The notes beneath the pieces were generated by a model. It was not told the origin of the DNA and made no database searches. It saw only the letters and a list, made by a program, of their open reading frames with translations. From Paenibacillus methanolicus (GTDB lineage: Bacteria; Bacillota; Bacilli; Paenibacillales; Paenibacillaceae), in NCBI RefSeq assembly GCF_008124765.1, contig NZ_VNHS01000001.1, positions 1,054,001-1,118,000 of the forward strand: a stretch of 64,000 nt of DNA. Direction: 5' to 3'. Within the stretch, counting starts at the first letter, position 1, and each line of letters opens with the position of its first letter. Positions 17,327 through 25,828 of this stretch are shown here, one piece after another. A program made the translations under genes and the position numbers.

Positions 17327-19675
17327 CTAATCTATCGGAGCGACCGATTCGATATACGATACGCCGACCACCCGGTTCCGCCCGGCCGACTTGGCCGCAT
17401 ATAACGCTTGGTCCGCGGTATCGATGATGAAGGTCGATTCGCCGATCTCTTCGGCCGGCCATATCGCCGTGCCGATGCTGACGGTGACGATACCGGCCGC
17501 CGACCGCTCATTCGGCGTGTCGAGCGATTGGACGGCTGCGCGCACCGACTCCGCGAATTCGGCCGCCTCCGAAGGCAAAGTTCCCGGCATGATACAGGCG
17601 AACTCCTCGCCGCCATAACGAGCCGCGAAAAAATCTTGCGCTTCGGCCAACTCGCCAAAAATGTCCGCTACCTGTTTCAAGCACGCATCTCCCGCCACGT
17701 GACCATACGTGTCGTTGAACGACTTAAAGGCGTCGATATCCATCATCATCAGCGTAAGCGACACGCCCCGTTCGCGGCAGCGCTCGCGTTCCTGGTCCAG
17801 CTGCCGGTCGAAGCTTCTCCGGTTGTGAAGCCCGGTCAGTCCGTCCACGTTGGAGAGCAGCTCCAATCTACGGTTCGCTTCGATCAATTTTTCTTCAGCC
17901 TGCTTCCGCCGGCTGATATTGCTGACCGATACGACAACCTCATGCACGCGTCCTTCTTTGAAGACGGGATTGAATGTCGAGAAGAACGTGAATCTGCCGT
18001 GTCCGTATTCGCATTCGACGACTTGTCCGCTCCAAGCAAGCGCGTATTGCTCGCGCATAAATTCCAGCAACCGGGGCGGAGATGCCGCTGCCAACGACTG
18101 GCTGATCAGCTGCTGCGGGGTGACGCCGATCTCCTTCAGCATTTGGCCGTCGGCCAACGTATAAATGAAATCATCGCCAACCTTTTTATATTTGAGCACG
18201 ACGCCGTGTTGGAAGTGAATCGTATCGGCCAAATCGCGCTGCAAGGTCAAGATTTGTTCCTCGTTGCGCTTTCTCCGCGTGATATCGCGAATGATGCTGC
18301 TGTAATATCGAATGCCTGACGCTTCCCATATGCTGTACGACAGCTCGATCGGGAATATCGTGCCGTCTTTGCGACGCCCGAACGCTTCAACCGTATTCTG
18401 CTTTGCCCGAGCATGGTCCAAGTGGTTTATGATTCGGTCAATGCGTTTCAAATACAACTTGCGACGCCGCTCGGGAATGAGGATGCTAACCGGCTGTCCG
18501 AGCGCTTCTTGCTCCGAATAGCCGAACGTGCGGCTCGCGCCGTAATTCCACGAAACGATATTCAACTCGCTGTCCGCGATAACGATGCCATCCTTGCTCG
18601 AATCGACGATCGAGCTGAAACGCGCTTCCGATTCCAGCAGCGCCAGCGCCATGCTGATGCTTGGCGTCAGATCCTCGACGAATTTCATGACCCGAGCGTT
18701 AAAGAAATTCGGCGTGGACGAGCCCAGATTCAGCAGCGCGATGACTCTGTTCTTATATCGGATCGGCACATGGATCGAGGAACGCGCCCCTCGTTCGTAA
18801 ATCGCCACCTCTAGCAAGCCTTTGGGCTGGCGTACCGTCCAATCCGGATAGATCGAGGAATGACCGGCAAGCGCCCGCTCGAGCGCTTCGATATCCGCGA
18901 GCGACACGCTGCTGCCGATTCGGTTGTATTCGCCGCCGCTCAGAAAGCCGACTAGTTGATACCGATGGTTGCGGATCGCCACGATGCTGCCTAGGTCCGT
19001 TCGGAACAGATCGCTTAACTCGCGAAGCGTTTTCTCATAGATATCGTTCACATTGTCAATGTTATGGAAGGAGTGGATCATGTCGTACAGCTTCTTGTTG
19101 AGAAAATGCCGGTCATACGTGTTTTTGAGGAAATAAATGCAGCCAAACACGAACAAGCTTCCGACCAGGAAGAAGACTTCCATCATCCAGAGCTTGCTCA
19201 AGGCCATCCCGTTGGCTTGAAGCACGTAACCGTAGAACAAACCGGTGAGTAACATAGCCGTAGAGGTGTTGAGCAGCCATAGCCGCCAAAAGGCAATGAT
19301 CCGCTCGGCCGCGATGCCGGACAGCATGCCGATCAGCATGACCAGCGCGACCGCCGCGACCGCTTGGGGCGTGAAGCCGTCGAACAGCGCGAACCTTCCC
19401 GTCGAGATGAGGCCGGCCGCGAGCAGCGAGCTTCGCAACCCGCCGAAATACGCGGCGAGCAGAACCGGGATCAACCGCAAATCCAGCAGTACCGAATCGG
19501 CTACTTCCACGCTGAACAGCATCATGAGCATGCCGAAGAACGAATGGTAGACGCCGATTAGGACGCGCATGCGCCAAGTCGTTTTGAACCGGTCGGGCAA
19601 GCGCTTGAAGACGAACATGCTTAAGAATAAGGATGCGGTCAAAATGAAAAAGTCCGCGACGAAAAAAGATACCAT
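17327..19675 (-). CDS. Membrane diguanylate cyclase, 5TM-GAF-PAS-PAS-GGDEF, 782 aa
   Basis: The N-terminal ~190 residues form a 5TMR-LYT-like sensor with several helices (DLRLIPVLLAAYFGGLRSSL is typical of that fold). A GAF-like domain (~205-360) is followed by PAS domains at ~370-490 (FGYSEQEALGQPVSILIPER) and ~500-610, then GGDEF (~630-780) with an intact active site (RYGGEEF) and DGLTGLHNRRSF. It should make c-di-GMP in response to a membrane or envelope signal combined with cytoplasmic PAS/GAF input. The ATG at 19675 follows a GGCGGGG site. Confidence 0.92.
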   Translation of the reverse strand: MVSFFVADFFILTASLFLSMFVFKRLPDRFKTTWRMRVLIGVYHSFFGMLMMLFSVEVADSVLLDLRLIPVLLAAYFGGLRSSLLAAGLISTGRFALFDGFTPQAVAAVALVMLIGMLSGIAAERIIAFWRLWLLNTSTAMLLTGLFYGYVLQANGMALSKLWMMEVFFLVGSLFVFGCIYFLKNTYDRHFLNKKLYDMIHSFHNIDNVNDIYEKTLRELSDLFRTDLGSIVAIRNHRYQLVGFLSGGEYNRIGSSVSLADIEALERALAGHSSIYPDWTVRQPKGLLEVAIYERGARSSIHVPIRYKNRVIALLNLGSSTPNFFNARVMKFVEDLTPSISMALALLESEARFSSIVDSSKDGIVIADSELNIVSWNYGASRTFGYSEQEALGQPVSILIPERRRKLYLKRIDRIINHLDHARAKQNTVEAFGRRKDGTIFPIELSYSIWEASGIRYYSSIIRDITRRKRNEEQILTLQRDLADTIHFQHGVVLKYKKVGDDFIYTLADGQMLKEIGVTPQQLISQSLAAASPPRLLEFMREQYALAWSGQVVECEYGHGRFTFFSTFNPVFKEGRVHEVVVSVSNISRRKQAEEKLIEANRRLELLSNVDGLTGLHNRRSFDRQLDQERERCRERGVSLTLMMMDIDAFKSFNDTYGHVAGDACLKQVADIFGELAEAQDFFAARYGGEEFACIMPGTLPSEAAEFAESVRAAVQSLDTPNERSAAGIVTVSIGTAIWPAEEIGESTFIIDTADQALYAAKSAGRNRVVGVSYIESVAPID

Positions 19676-19782
19676 GGAATGCCCCGCCTTTAGGTTCTCG
19701 TTGTCTCGCGATTCCGGAACAAGATATTAGCATCTTTATCGGTTCGGTCCGGGTTGTACTTTAGCGTTTTCACAAAGTCGCT

Positions 19783-20330
19783 CCCCCGCACCCCCTCCGC
19801 CGAGGGGGCCAATGCTGTCAGGTTAAGAAGGGCTGCGCCCCGTTGACCCCACTTTTATTGCTCCCTCCTCCCACCTCCTCCGCCGAGGAGGCTCCAAAGG
19901 GCTTTGCCCTCTGGACTCCCTATTTCGTGCTGGCCTGTTTGTTCGCGGTCGGCGGGTTGCTTCGAGCGGGGCACGCTTTTGTCCTGACGGACAAAGCTTC
20001 ATCTCGACTCCCCTTTCGTGCTAGTTCGCTTGTTCGCGGTCGGCGGGAAGGCTTGGGTGTGGCACGCTTTTGTCCTCCCGGACAAAGCTTCAGTGGGTGT
20101 TACGTCAGTACTAAGACACAAGCCTGTCTACATGGCTGCCGGTGGCTTCACCGTACGCTTTTTCTTAACCTGACCGCATTGCCGAGGGGGCTCAGAGGGC
20201 TCTGCCCTCTGGACATCCGCTTTCGTGCTTGCTCGATTGGCGGTGGACGGCGGGTGATTCGATTGGGGCACGCTTTTGTCCTGACGGACAAGGCTCTTAC
20301 TTCGTTGGAGCTTACACTCCCTCCAGTCGC
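19783..20330. repeat. Structured intergenic repeat element, copy A
   Basis: A non-coding block of GC-rich hairpins. It contains GAGGAGG-type and AGGGCTTTGCCCT hairpins and three copies of a module with TTTCGTGCT, GTTCGCGGTCGGCGGG (diverged in the third) and a hairpin of stem GCTTTTGTCC/GGACAAAGC (19975-19997, 20066-20088, 20272-20294). The same block recurs near 37.0 and 46.3 kb. Open frames within it are not conserved between copies. Confidence 0.8.
19811..20180. mobile_element. MITE-like 370-bp unit bounded by 19-bp inverted repeats
   Basis: AATGCTGTCAGGTTAAGAA (19811-19829) is matched in inverse orientation at 20162-20180 with one mismatch. No transposase is encoded. The left end recurs in copy B (37097 onward) and the right end in copy C (46627-46640). 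No clear target duplication was seen, so movement is inferred only. Confidence 0.45.
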
Positions 20331-20343
20331 ACCACAGAGGGGT

Positions 20344-20382
20344 AAAAAAATAAAAACCGCCGGAGCGCGAGCTGCCGGCGGC
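20344..20382 (-). terminator. Intrinsic terminator of the ABC/flavoprotein operon
   Basis: Minus strand: stem CCGCCGG / CCGGCGG, then TTTTTATTTTTTT, just after the binding-protein stop codon. Confidence 0.85.
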
Positions 20383-20392
20383 GTTCGTATGA

Positions 20393-21460
20393 TTATTCGG
20401 ATTTCAGCACCCAATCGTCCAGTTCGAAGTCTTTCTTGGCGAGCTTCTCCTCCACCAGGAACGCTTTCGTGCCGTCCAGCAGCTTCAGCCCCGGATCGGT
20501 GAACGGAACGTCCTTGATGTAGCTGATCGGACTCGCTTTCTTGACGAGCTCGACGGTCGTGCCTTGCTGCTCCGCAATGAACGCGTAATATTCCTCTTCG
20601 TGCTGCTTCAGATCCTCTATCGCCTTCAACCGGGCGGCGTTCCACGCCTTCGGGAAGTCCGGGAATTTCGCCAAATAATCCTCGGACACGACCGTCGCGC
20701 TCGTCCCGTACAGCTCGGGATGCTTCGTCGCGTCGTCCAAATGCGCGTAACCCGCTTCAATTAATTTCAACGCGAACACGCCGTTGTTGGTCATCGCGTC
20801 CACGTCGCCGCGCGCGAGCGCGGCTTCGCCGTCCGGACGCAGCATATGCACGAATTTGACGTCCTCGATCCCTTCGGACTTCACCAGACCCGCGACATAC
20901 CGATGCATGAAAGAGCCTTTCTGAATGGCGATCGTCTTGCCTTTCAGCTCCTGCAGCGTCTTGGGGCCGTCCTTCTTCCCGATGAGATAGCCGATCGAGT
21001 CCGTCGCCCCTTGCGTGATCAACCTCGTCTTGGCGCCCGAGGCGCGCGCGAGAATCGCCGGCGTATCTCCGAGACTGCCCATGTCCAGCCGGCCGCTGAT
21101 GAGCGACTCGCTCTGGTCCGGACCGTTCGGGAATCCGGTCAGCTTCACCTCGGTAATGCCGTGTTTCTTGAGCTCTTCTTGAATGATGCCTTTATAGAAG
21201 CCCCAACCTTCCGCCCCGCCTGGCAAATTCAACTTGTTCGTGCCGATATAGCCGTAATTCAGCACGGCCGGTACGTCGCCCGCCGGTTCGGCCGCAGCCG
21301 TCTTGGCTTCGCCGCCATTGCCGGCGCCGCTCGCAGCGGCGTTCGAGCTCCCGCCATTATTGGCGGAGCCGCATGCTTGCATGAATGCCAGCGTCAGCAG
21401 CAAGCCGACGATGAACGCGGCCCGCCAAGCCGCGCCGCCCCCTTTTCTTTGCGTGTGCAT
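20393..21460 (-). CDS. SsuA/TauA-type ABC substrate-binding lipoprotein, 355 aa
   Basis: A lipoprotein signal peptide carries Cys30 (FMQAC), followed by a Gly/Asn/Ala-rich linker (~31-60). The body is an NMT1/SsuA-like type II binding fold (LNYGYIGTNKLNLPGGAEGW, SGRLDMGSLGDTPAILARASGAKTR, LKGKTIAIQKGSF). The family binds sulfonates, taurine, nitrate or pyrimidine precursors; the exact ligand is unknown. GAGAGGGG lies 7 nt before the ATG. It is the last gene of a five-gene operon. Confidence 0.9.
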   Translation of the reverse strand: MHTQRKGGGAAWRAAFIVGLLLTLAFMQACGSANNGGSSNAAASGAGNGGEAKTAAAEPAGDVPAVLNYGYIGTNKLNLPGGAEGWGFYKGIIQEELKKHGITEVKLTGFPNGPDQSESLISGRLDMGSLGDTPAILARASGAKTRLITQGATDSIGYLIGKKDGPKTLQELKGKTIAIQKGSFMHRYVAGLVKSEGIEDVKFVHMLRPDGEAALARGDVDAMTNNGVFALKLIEAGYAHLDDATKHPELYGTSATVVSEDYLAKFPDFPKAWNAARLKAIEDLKQHEEEYYAFIAEQQGTTVELVKKASPISYIKDVPFTDPGLKLLDGTKAFLVEEKLAKKDFELDDWVLKSE

Positions 21461-21496
21461 CGTTAAACCCCTCTCTTGCTCCGTTTGCCGTCTCGA

Positions 21497-21829
21497 TTAG
21501 AAGCTCGTTCGTTTCGCCAGTTCATACATGAACGCATGACTCGCGACCGGCTGACGGCCTCTGCCCCATCCGACCTTCTCCCGGTAGCCCCCGAGCAATC
21601 CTTCGCCTTCGGCCTGCGCCTCGCTGATCAGCGTAAGCCCTTCGGAATCCGGCGCGACATATAGCGCATCCACCGGGCAATACAGCTCGCACATGAAGCA
21701 GGTTTGGCAGTCGCTCTGTCTCGCGATGACCGGAATGCCGTCCTGTACGCGATCGAACACGTTCGTCGGGCAGACGCTGACGCATTGGTTGCAAGAGATG
21801 CACTTCGTCTCGCTGATGATTTCGATCAA
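21497..21829 (-). CDS. Two-[4Fe-4S] ferredoxin-type protein, 110 aa
   Basis: Two complete clusters of cysteines: Cys10/13/16/20 (CISCNQCVSVCP) and Cys41/44/47/51 (CQTCFMCELYCP). The C-terminal 50 residues lack cysteines. The start is a TTG overlapping the TGA of the upstream flavoprotein gene, with AAGGAGG upstream, so the two proteins are made in a coupled way. This arrangement mirrors flavoprotein/iron-sulfur pairs such as AprAB, where the ferredoxin subunit passes electrons to the FAD subunit. It should be cytoplasmic. Confidence 0.9.
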   Translation of the reverse strand: MIEIISETKCISCNQCVSVCPTNVFDRVQDGIPVIARQSDCQTCFMCELYCPVDALYVAPDSEGLTLISEAQAEGEGLLGGYREKVGWGRGRQPVASHAFMYELAKRTSF

Positions 21830-23445
21830 CCTGTAACAGCCTCCTTCGTTACGCTCTCCTTCTTCACATACACGTCATCCAGCCCGCCGCTGATCAAACG
21901 GTAGTGCTGCGCTTCGTCCAGCGTAGGGAAATCCTCCCGCTTGTGCATGCCGCGCGTCTCGGTCCGGGCGATCGCCGTATGATACATCCACCGCGCCGTG
22001 GCCGTCATCGCCGCCGCTTCGCGGGCTTTGACGCCTTCCGTCGTGCGGGCGACGTCCCGGCCCTTAAGCTCGTTCCAGATGCCGTCCAGTCGGCCGATCG
22101 ATTCGTTCAGCCCCTTCTCCGTGCGGAACAAATTGATGCTGTACGGCTGCACCTCCGCTTGAACCGCGCGCACCGCCTCCTGCGTGGCGGCCGCCGATTT
22201 GGCGGAATCCCCGACGGTATGCCCTTCGGCGGCGATCGGAGCGGACGAGAGCCCGCCGACGTTCCGATCCGCCGCATGACTGCCAAGTTTCAGCGCGTAG
22301 GCGGCCGCGCCTTCGCCGGCGAACGATCCCGAAGACATGGCCCATGCCGCGTTGTGGCTGCCGCCGCCGGTGAAGCCGCCGCAGATCAGTTGACGGGTCG
22401 CCGCGTCGCCGGCCGCGTACAAGCCGGGCACCTTGGTCGCGCACGTCTCATCCGTAATATGGATGCCGCCCGTGCCGCGCACCGTGCCTTCCAACCGCAG
22501 CGTGACAGGGAATTTGTCCGCGAAGGGGTCGATGCCCATTCGGTCGAACGGCAGGAAGAAATTCGTCTGGCCGACGCGCAGGAGCGGCCGCAGATCTTCC
22601 GGAGCCTGATCGAGCCTAGCGTACACTTGCCTGCCAGACTGCAGGTTGCGCGCGATGATCGAGCGACCTCGCTGGGAGCCTGCCCCTTCGACGACGGAAC
22701 CATCCTCGTAATAGAAACTGGCGTATTTGTAATAAGCCGTCTTCGTCACGGAAGAGAACGTCGGCGAGATCGCGTAGGCGTTCGAGAATTCCATGCCCGA
22801 CAGCTCGGCGCCCGCCTCGGCCGCCAATAAGTAACCGTCGCCGGTCAAGACGTTGCAGCCGAGCGCCCTGCTCAGGAACGCGCAGCCCCCCGTCGCGATG
22901 ACGACCGCGCCAGCCTGAACGCGCCATGTTCCGCCGGCCTGCGTGCGAACGCCGGCCGCTCCGCCAACGCCGTGCTCGTCGGCGAGCAGTTCCAGCGCCG
23001 GCGAGTGGTCGAGAATTTTAACGCCGGCCTTCTGTACGAGCCTGCGCATGAGACGCATGTATTCCGGTCCCTGCAGTCCTCGCTTGTAAGGGTTGCCTCC
23101 ATCGTCGAGCGGGAAAGGATAGCCCCATTCGCCGAGTTTGTTCATATTCGCGTACGTCCGGTCGAGCACGCGGTCCATCCAGCCGTTCTCCGCCAGCTGC
23201 CCGCCGAGCGCGAAGCGGCTTTGTTTCGCTTCTTCGCGCATCTTCTCCTCCGGCTTCACATACCAGACGCCCGTGCCCGAAGGCGCCGTCGCGCCGCTCG
23301 AACCGCAATAACCCTTATCCGCGAGCACCACCTTCGCGCCGCCGGAAGCCGCCGTTATCGCGGCCCAAGTTCCTGCGGGTCCGCCGCCGATCACCAACAC
23401 GTCGGTCTTCAATCGCAATTCGCCTGTCGCTGTCTTTTCGCTCAA
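21826..23445 (-). CDS. FAD-dependent oxidoreductase of the fumarate reductase/AprA-like type, 539 aa
   Basis: An N-terminal FAD-binding fold (VLVIGGGPAGTWAAI, residues ~16-31) and the C-terminal FAD motif (VPGLYAAGDAA) frame a capping domain typical of the fumarate reductase/succinate dehydrogenase/AprA family. The start is a TTG preceded by GGGAGG. There is no signal peptide. It is coupled to the ferredoxin gene and sits between two permeases and a binding protein of the sulfonate type. An attractive reading is reductive or oxidative processing of an imported organosulfur compound, but the substrate is not shown by the sequence. Confidence 0.88.
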   Translation of the reverse strand: MSEKTATGELRLKTDVLVIGGGPAGTWAAITAASGGAKVVLADKGYCGSSGATAPSGTGVWYVKPEEKMREEAKQSRFALGGQLAENGWMDRVLDRTYANMNKLGEWGYPFPLDDGGNPYKRGLQGPEYMRLMRRLVQKAGVKILDHSPALELLADEHGVGGAAGVRTQAGGTWRVQAGAVVIATGGCAFLSRALGCNVLTGDGYLLAAEAGAELSGMEFSNAYAISPTFSSVTKTAYYKYASFYYEDGSVVEGAGSQRGRSIIARNLQSGRQVYARLDQAPEDLRPLLRVGQTNFFLPFDRMGIDPFADKFPVTLRLEGTVRGTGGIHITDETCATKVPGLYAAGDAATRQLICGGFTGGGSHNAAWAMSSGSFAGEGAAAYALKLGSHAADRNVGGLSSAPIAAEGHTVGDSAKSAAATQEAVRAVQAEVQPYSINLFRTEKGLNESIGRLDGIWNELKGRDVARTTEGVKAREAAAMTATARWMYHTAIARTETRGMHKREDFPTLDEAQHYRLISGGLDDVYVKKESVTKEAVTG

Positions 23446-23508
23446 TCCCCTCTACCTCCCAATATTCGTTATGCGTATGGTTCAATGCCGTTGTTGCCTC
23501 GAATGTCT

Positions 23509-24684
23509 TCAGCCTTGGTAGCCGTCTCTCCAGCGCAGCCATCTGCGTTCGAGCAGCCGCACCAAGGAATCGATCAGCTTGCCGACGACCGCGAAGAGCA
23601 GGATGCCGACGAAGATGATGTCCGTCGCCGCGTTCTGCTTCGCTTCATTAATGAGAAACCCGACGCCGGACCGCGACCCGATCAGCTCGGCGACGACCAG
23701 CCCGATCCACGAGACGGCCAGCGACAAGCGAAGGCCGAGCAGCAGATGCGGCGCCGCCGAGGGAATCGTCAGCCGGGTCAACCGCCTCAGCGGCCGAAAC
23801 TCCAGCGTTCGCGCGACCTCGAACAGCTTGTTGTCGGCGCTCCGGATGCCCAGGTACGTATTCAAGTACATCGGGAAAAAGGCGCCGTTCGCGATAATCA
23901 CGACCTTCGACACTTCGCCGAAGCCGAACCACAGAATGATGAGCGGCGCCACCGCAAGATGAGGCACGAGCCGCAGCAGCTGCACGCTCGGATCCAGCAC
24001 GTACTCCGCTTCCCGCAACAGGCCGGTCAGCAAGCCCAGCAGCAGGCCGAGCGAACCGCCGATCGCGAAGCCGGTCAGCGCGCGTCCGATGCTTACGCCT
24101 AGATGATGAAGCAGCTCGCCGGAACCGAGCAGTCCCGCCAGCCGTTCCGCGATCGCAATCGGCGTCGGCAGAAATTCGGGCGACGCGATCCCCGAGCTCC
24201 CCGCGTATTGCCATGCCGCCAGCAACACGATCGGCAGGATCAATGCCAAACCCAGATCCGCGCCCGTGCGCTTCCAATAGCCGGGGCGTCTCGGCTGGTT
24301 ATGGGAGGCTCCGTTCGCCGGCCTCGGGGGTCCGACCGGCGGCGCCGGCCGCCAAGCAACCGCTTCGGCGATGGCGTCCGACCCTGCGCGATACGCGCGC
24401 TCGCCAGCCGCAGCCGCGGCTGCTTCCGCGATGACGGGAAGCGGCGCCGCCCCGGCCTGCGAGGGCGATGCGCGGTTGTCGAACCGCGGCGACTGGACGC
24501 GCGTCTCTTCCGTTACGGGAGACCGCACCGCTTCCTCGGCGCCGGCGCCGCGAGTTCGAAAGTCTGGATCTACCCTCGCCTGCTCGCTCCCCCCAGCGTC
24601 CGCGATCGCCGCTCCCGCCCGACGTGGCGTCTGCTGCGCATGACGGATGTCATCTCTTGCCGCAGCTTCCGAACCGTTGCTCAT
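23509..24684 (-). CDS. SsuC/TauC-type ABC permease with long disordered N-terminus, 391 aa
   Basis: The C-terminal ~255 residues are a normal BPD-transport permease: first helix at ~142-162 (ALILPIVLLAAWQYAG) and the EAA-type loop in LFEVARTLEFRPLRRLTRLTIP. The first ~135 residues are Ala/Pro/Arg/Gly-rich, lack predicted structure and are absent from the paralogue just upstream. The start has a good AGAGGAG site 8 nt away, so the extension is probably translated. The two permeases should form a heterodimer. No ATPase gene is present in the operon. Confidence 0.88.
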   Translation of the reverse strand: MSNGSEAAARDDIRHAQQTPRRAGAAIADAGGSEQARVDPDFRTRGAGAEEAVRSPVTEETRVQSPRFDNRASPSQAGAAPLPVIAEAAAAAAGERAYRAGSDAIAEAVAWRPAPPVGPPRPANGASHNQPRRPGYWKRTGADLGLALILPIVLLAAWQYAGSSGIASPEFLPTPIAIAERLAGLLGSGELLHHLGVSIGRALTGFAIGGSLGLLLGLLTGLLREAEYVLDPSVQLLRLVPHLAVAPLIILWFGFGEVSKVVIIANGAFFPMYLNTYLGIRSADNKLFEVARTLEFRPLRRLTRLTIPSAAPHLLLGLRLSLAVSWIGLVVAELIGSRSGVGFLINEAKQNAATDIIFVGILLFAVVGKLIDSLVRLLERRWLRWRDGYQG

Positions 24685-24703
24685 CCGTACCGCTCCTCTC
24701 CCG

Positions 24704-25510
24704 TTATCCTTTGTAACTGTCCTGCCACCGAAGCATTCGCCGCTCTAAGTAACGGACGAGCGAATCGCTAAGCTTCCCGACCGCCGCGAAGACGAGAATG
24801 CCGACGAACACGACGGGCGTATCGCTGAATTGGCGGGCATCCGACATGAGGTAACCGATGCCCGAAGTGGAGGCGATGAGTTCCGCCACGACGAGCCCCA
24901 GCCATGAGAGGCCGACCGAGAGGCGCACGCCCAGCAGCACGTTCGGCAGCGCGGCCGGAATGACCAGCCGGGTAATGAGCTTCAGCCGGCTGAACCCCAA
25001 CACTTTGGCCACCTCGAACAGCTTGTTGTCGACATTGCGGATGCCGAGGAACGTATTGATATAGAGCGGGAAGAATGCGCTCTTGGCAATCAGCAGCACT
25101 TTGGACTCCTCGCCGATGCCGAACCACAGAATGAAGAGCGGGACGATCGCCAGGCTGGGCACCATGCGGATCATTTGGACCGTTGGATCGAGCACCCGCT
25201 CCGTCACGCGGAATAACCCCACCGCAAGCCCCAGCAGCAGACCGAGTCCGCCGCCGAGGGCGAAGCCGGTCAACGCGCGCGCCAGGCTGATCTGCAGATG
25301 CTCGGCGAGCGCGCCGGATGCGGCCAGCGAGACGAACGCCTCCGCGATCGAATATGGCGTCGGGAAGAGCAGCGGCGATATGCGCTCGTAATGGCCCAAC
25401 ACCTGCCAAGCGATCAACAGCGCAGCCGGGAACGCGAATCCCAACGCCGCGATCGTGCTTCGTTTGTACACCCTTCTTCCCGTCAGCGCTCCGGCCTTCG
25501 TTCCGTTCAT
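24704..25510 (-). CDS. SsuC/TauC-type ABC permease, 268 aa
   Basis: The start at 25510 has GGGGAG 8 nt upstream. About six membrane helices, with the EAA loop in LFEVAKVLGFSRLKLITRLVIP. It closely parallels the next permease (WQVLGHYERISPLLFPTP against WQYAGSSGIASPEFLPTP), indicating an old duplication. It is the first gene of the operon, behind a ~240-nt leader with an internal terminator. Confidence 0.92.
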   Translation of the reverse strand: MNGTKAGALTGRRVYKRSTIAALGFAFPAALLIAWQVLGHYERISPLLFPTPYSIAEAFVSLAASGALAEHLQISLARALTGFALGGGLGLLLGLAVGLFRVTERVLDPTVQMIRMVPSLAIVPLFILWFGIGEESKVLLIAKSAFFPLYINTFLGIRNVDNKLFEVAKVLGFSRLKLITRLVIPAALPNVLLGVRLSVGLSWLGLVVAELIASTSGIGYLMSDARQFSDTPVVFVGILVFAAVGKLSDSLVRYLERRMLRWQDSYKG

Positions 25511-25760
25511 AGCCGCTTCTCCCCTTTGTCCATTCTTGTGACCGAGCATTACGCGAATAGCGCCAAAAAATCAAAAAGAGACATGCTCATTCGAGATGTC
25601 TCCGTAGATACGGTTGACGGTATAAGTAATCGCATCGTCCCTTGGAACGCGAAGAGGCCTCCGATTACAAGAATCGAAAGCCTCCAACTGGATTGGTAGA
25701 CGGTATGCGAATGTGGTCATTTGATTAAGCTAATTATTCCGATGTATCAAGTGTGATATT
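25511..25760 (-). promoter_or_regulatory. Structured leader with intrinsic terminator (candidate riboswitch or attenuator)
   Basis: On the minus strand the promoter at 25761-25789 would give a 5' UTR of about 240 nt. It holds nested stems (GAGGC/GCCTC around CGATT/AATCG, and CCGTA/TACGG), two ATACCGTC-N-ACC boxes, and a terminator (GAGACAT / ATGTCTC, T5) at 25565-25602, about 60 nt before the first start codon. It matches none of the S-box, T-box, purine, THF, fluoride or guanidine aptamers as I remember them. Confidence 0.55.
25565..25602 (-). terminator. Leader terminator upstream of the ABC/flavoprotein operon
   Basis: Stem GAGACAT / ATGTCTC with an 11-nt loop, followed by TTTTTGATTTTTT on the minus strand. 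Its position between promoter and first gene suggests conditional termination. Confidence 0.7.
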
Positions 25761-25789
25761 AAATTAGCATGACCGGATTGCACTGTCAA
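25761..25789 (-). promoter_or_regulatory. SigA-type promoter for the ABC/flavoprotein operon
   Basis: Perfect -35 TTGACA (25784-25789), 17-bp spacer, -10 TAATTT (25761-25766). Confidence 0.55.
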
Positions 25790-25828
25790 GCAAAAACTTG
25801 AACCCGCATCCGTTCCCGGCATGCTTGC

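Noticed and set aside
19843-20502. 219-codon open frame across intergenic repeat copy A
   Set aside because: It runs through hairpin repeats whose frames are not kept in copies B and C, has no ribosome binding site, and overlaps the binding-protein gene on the other strand.
25511-25760. S-box, T-box or guanidine riboswitch in the ABC operon leader
   Set aside because: None of the conserved sequence elements of these classes (as I know them) is present; left as an unassigned structured leader.
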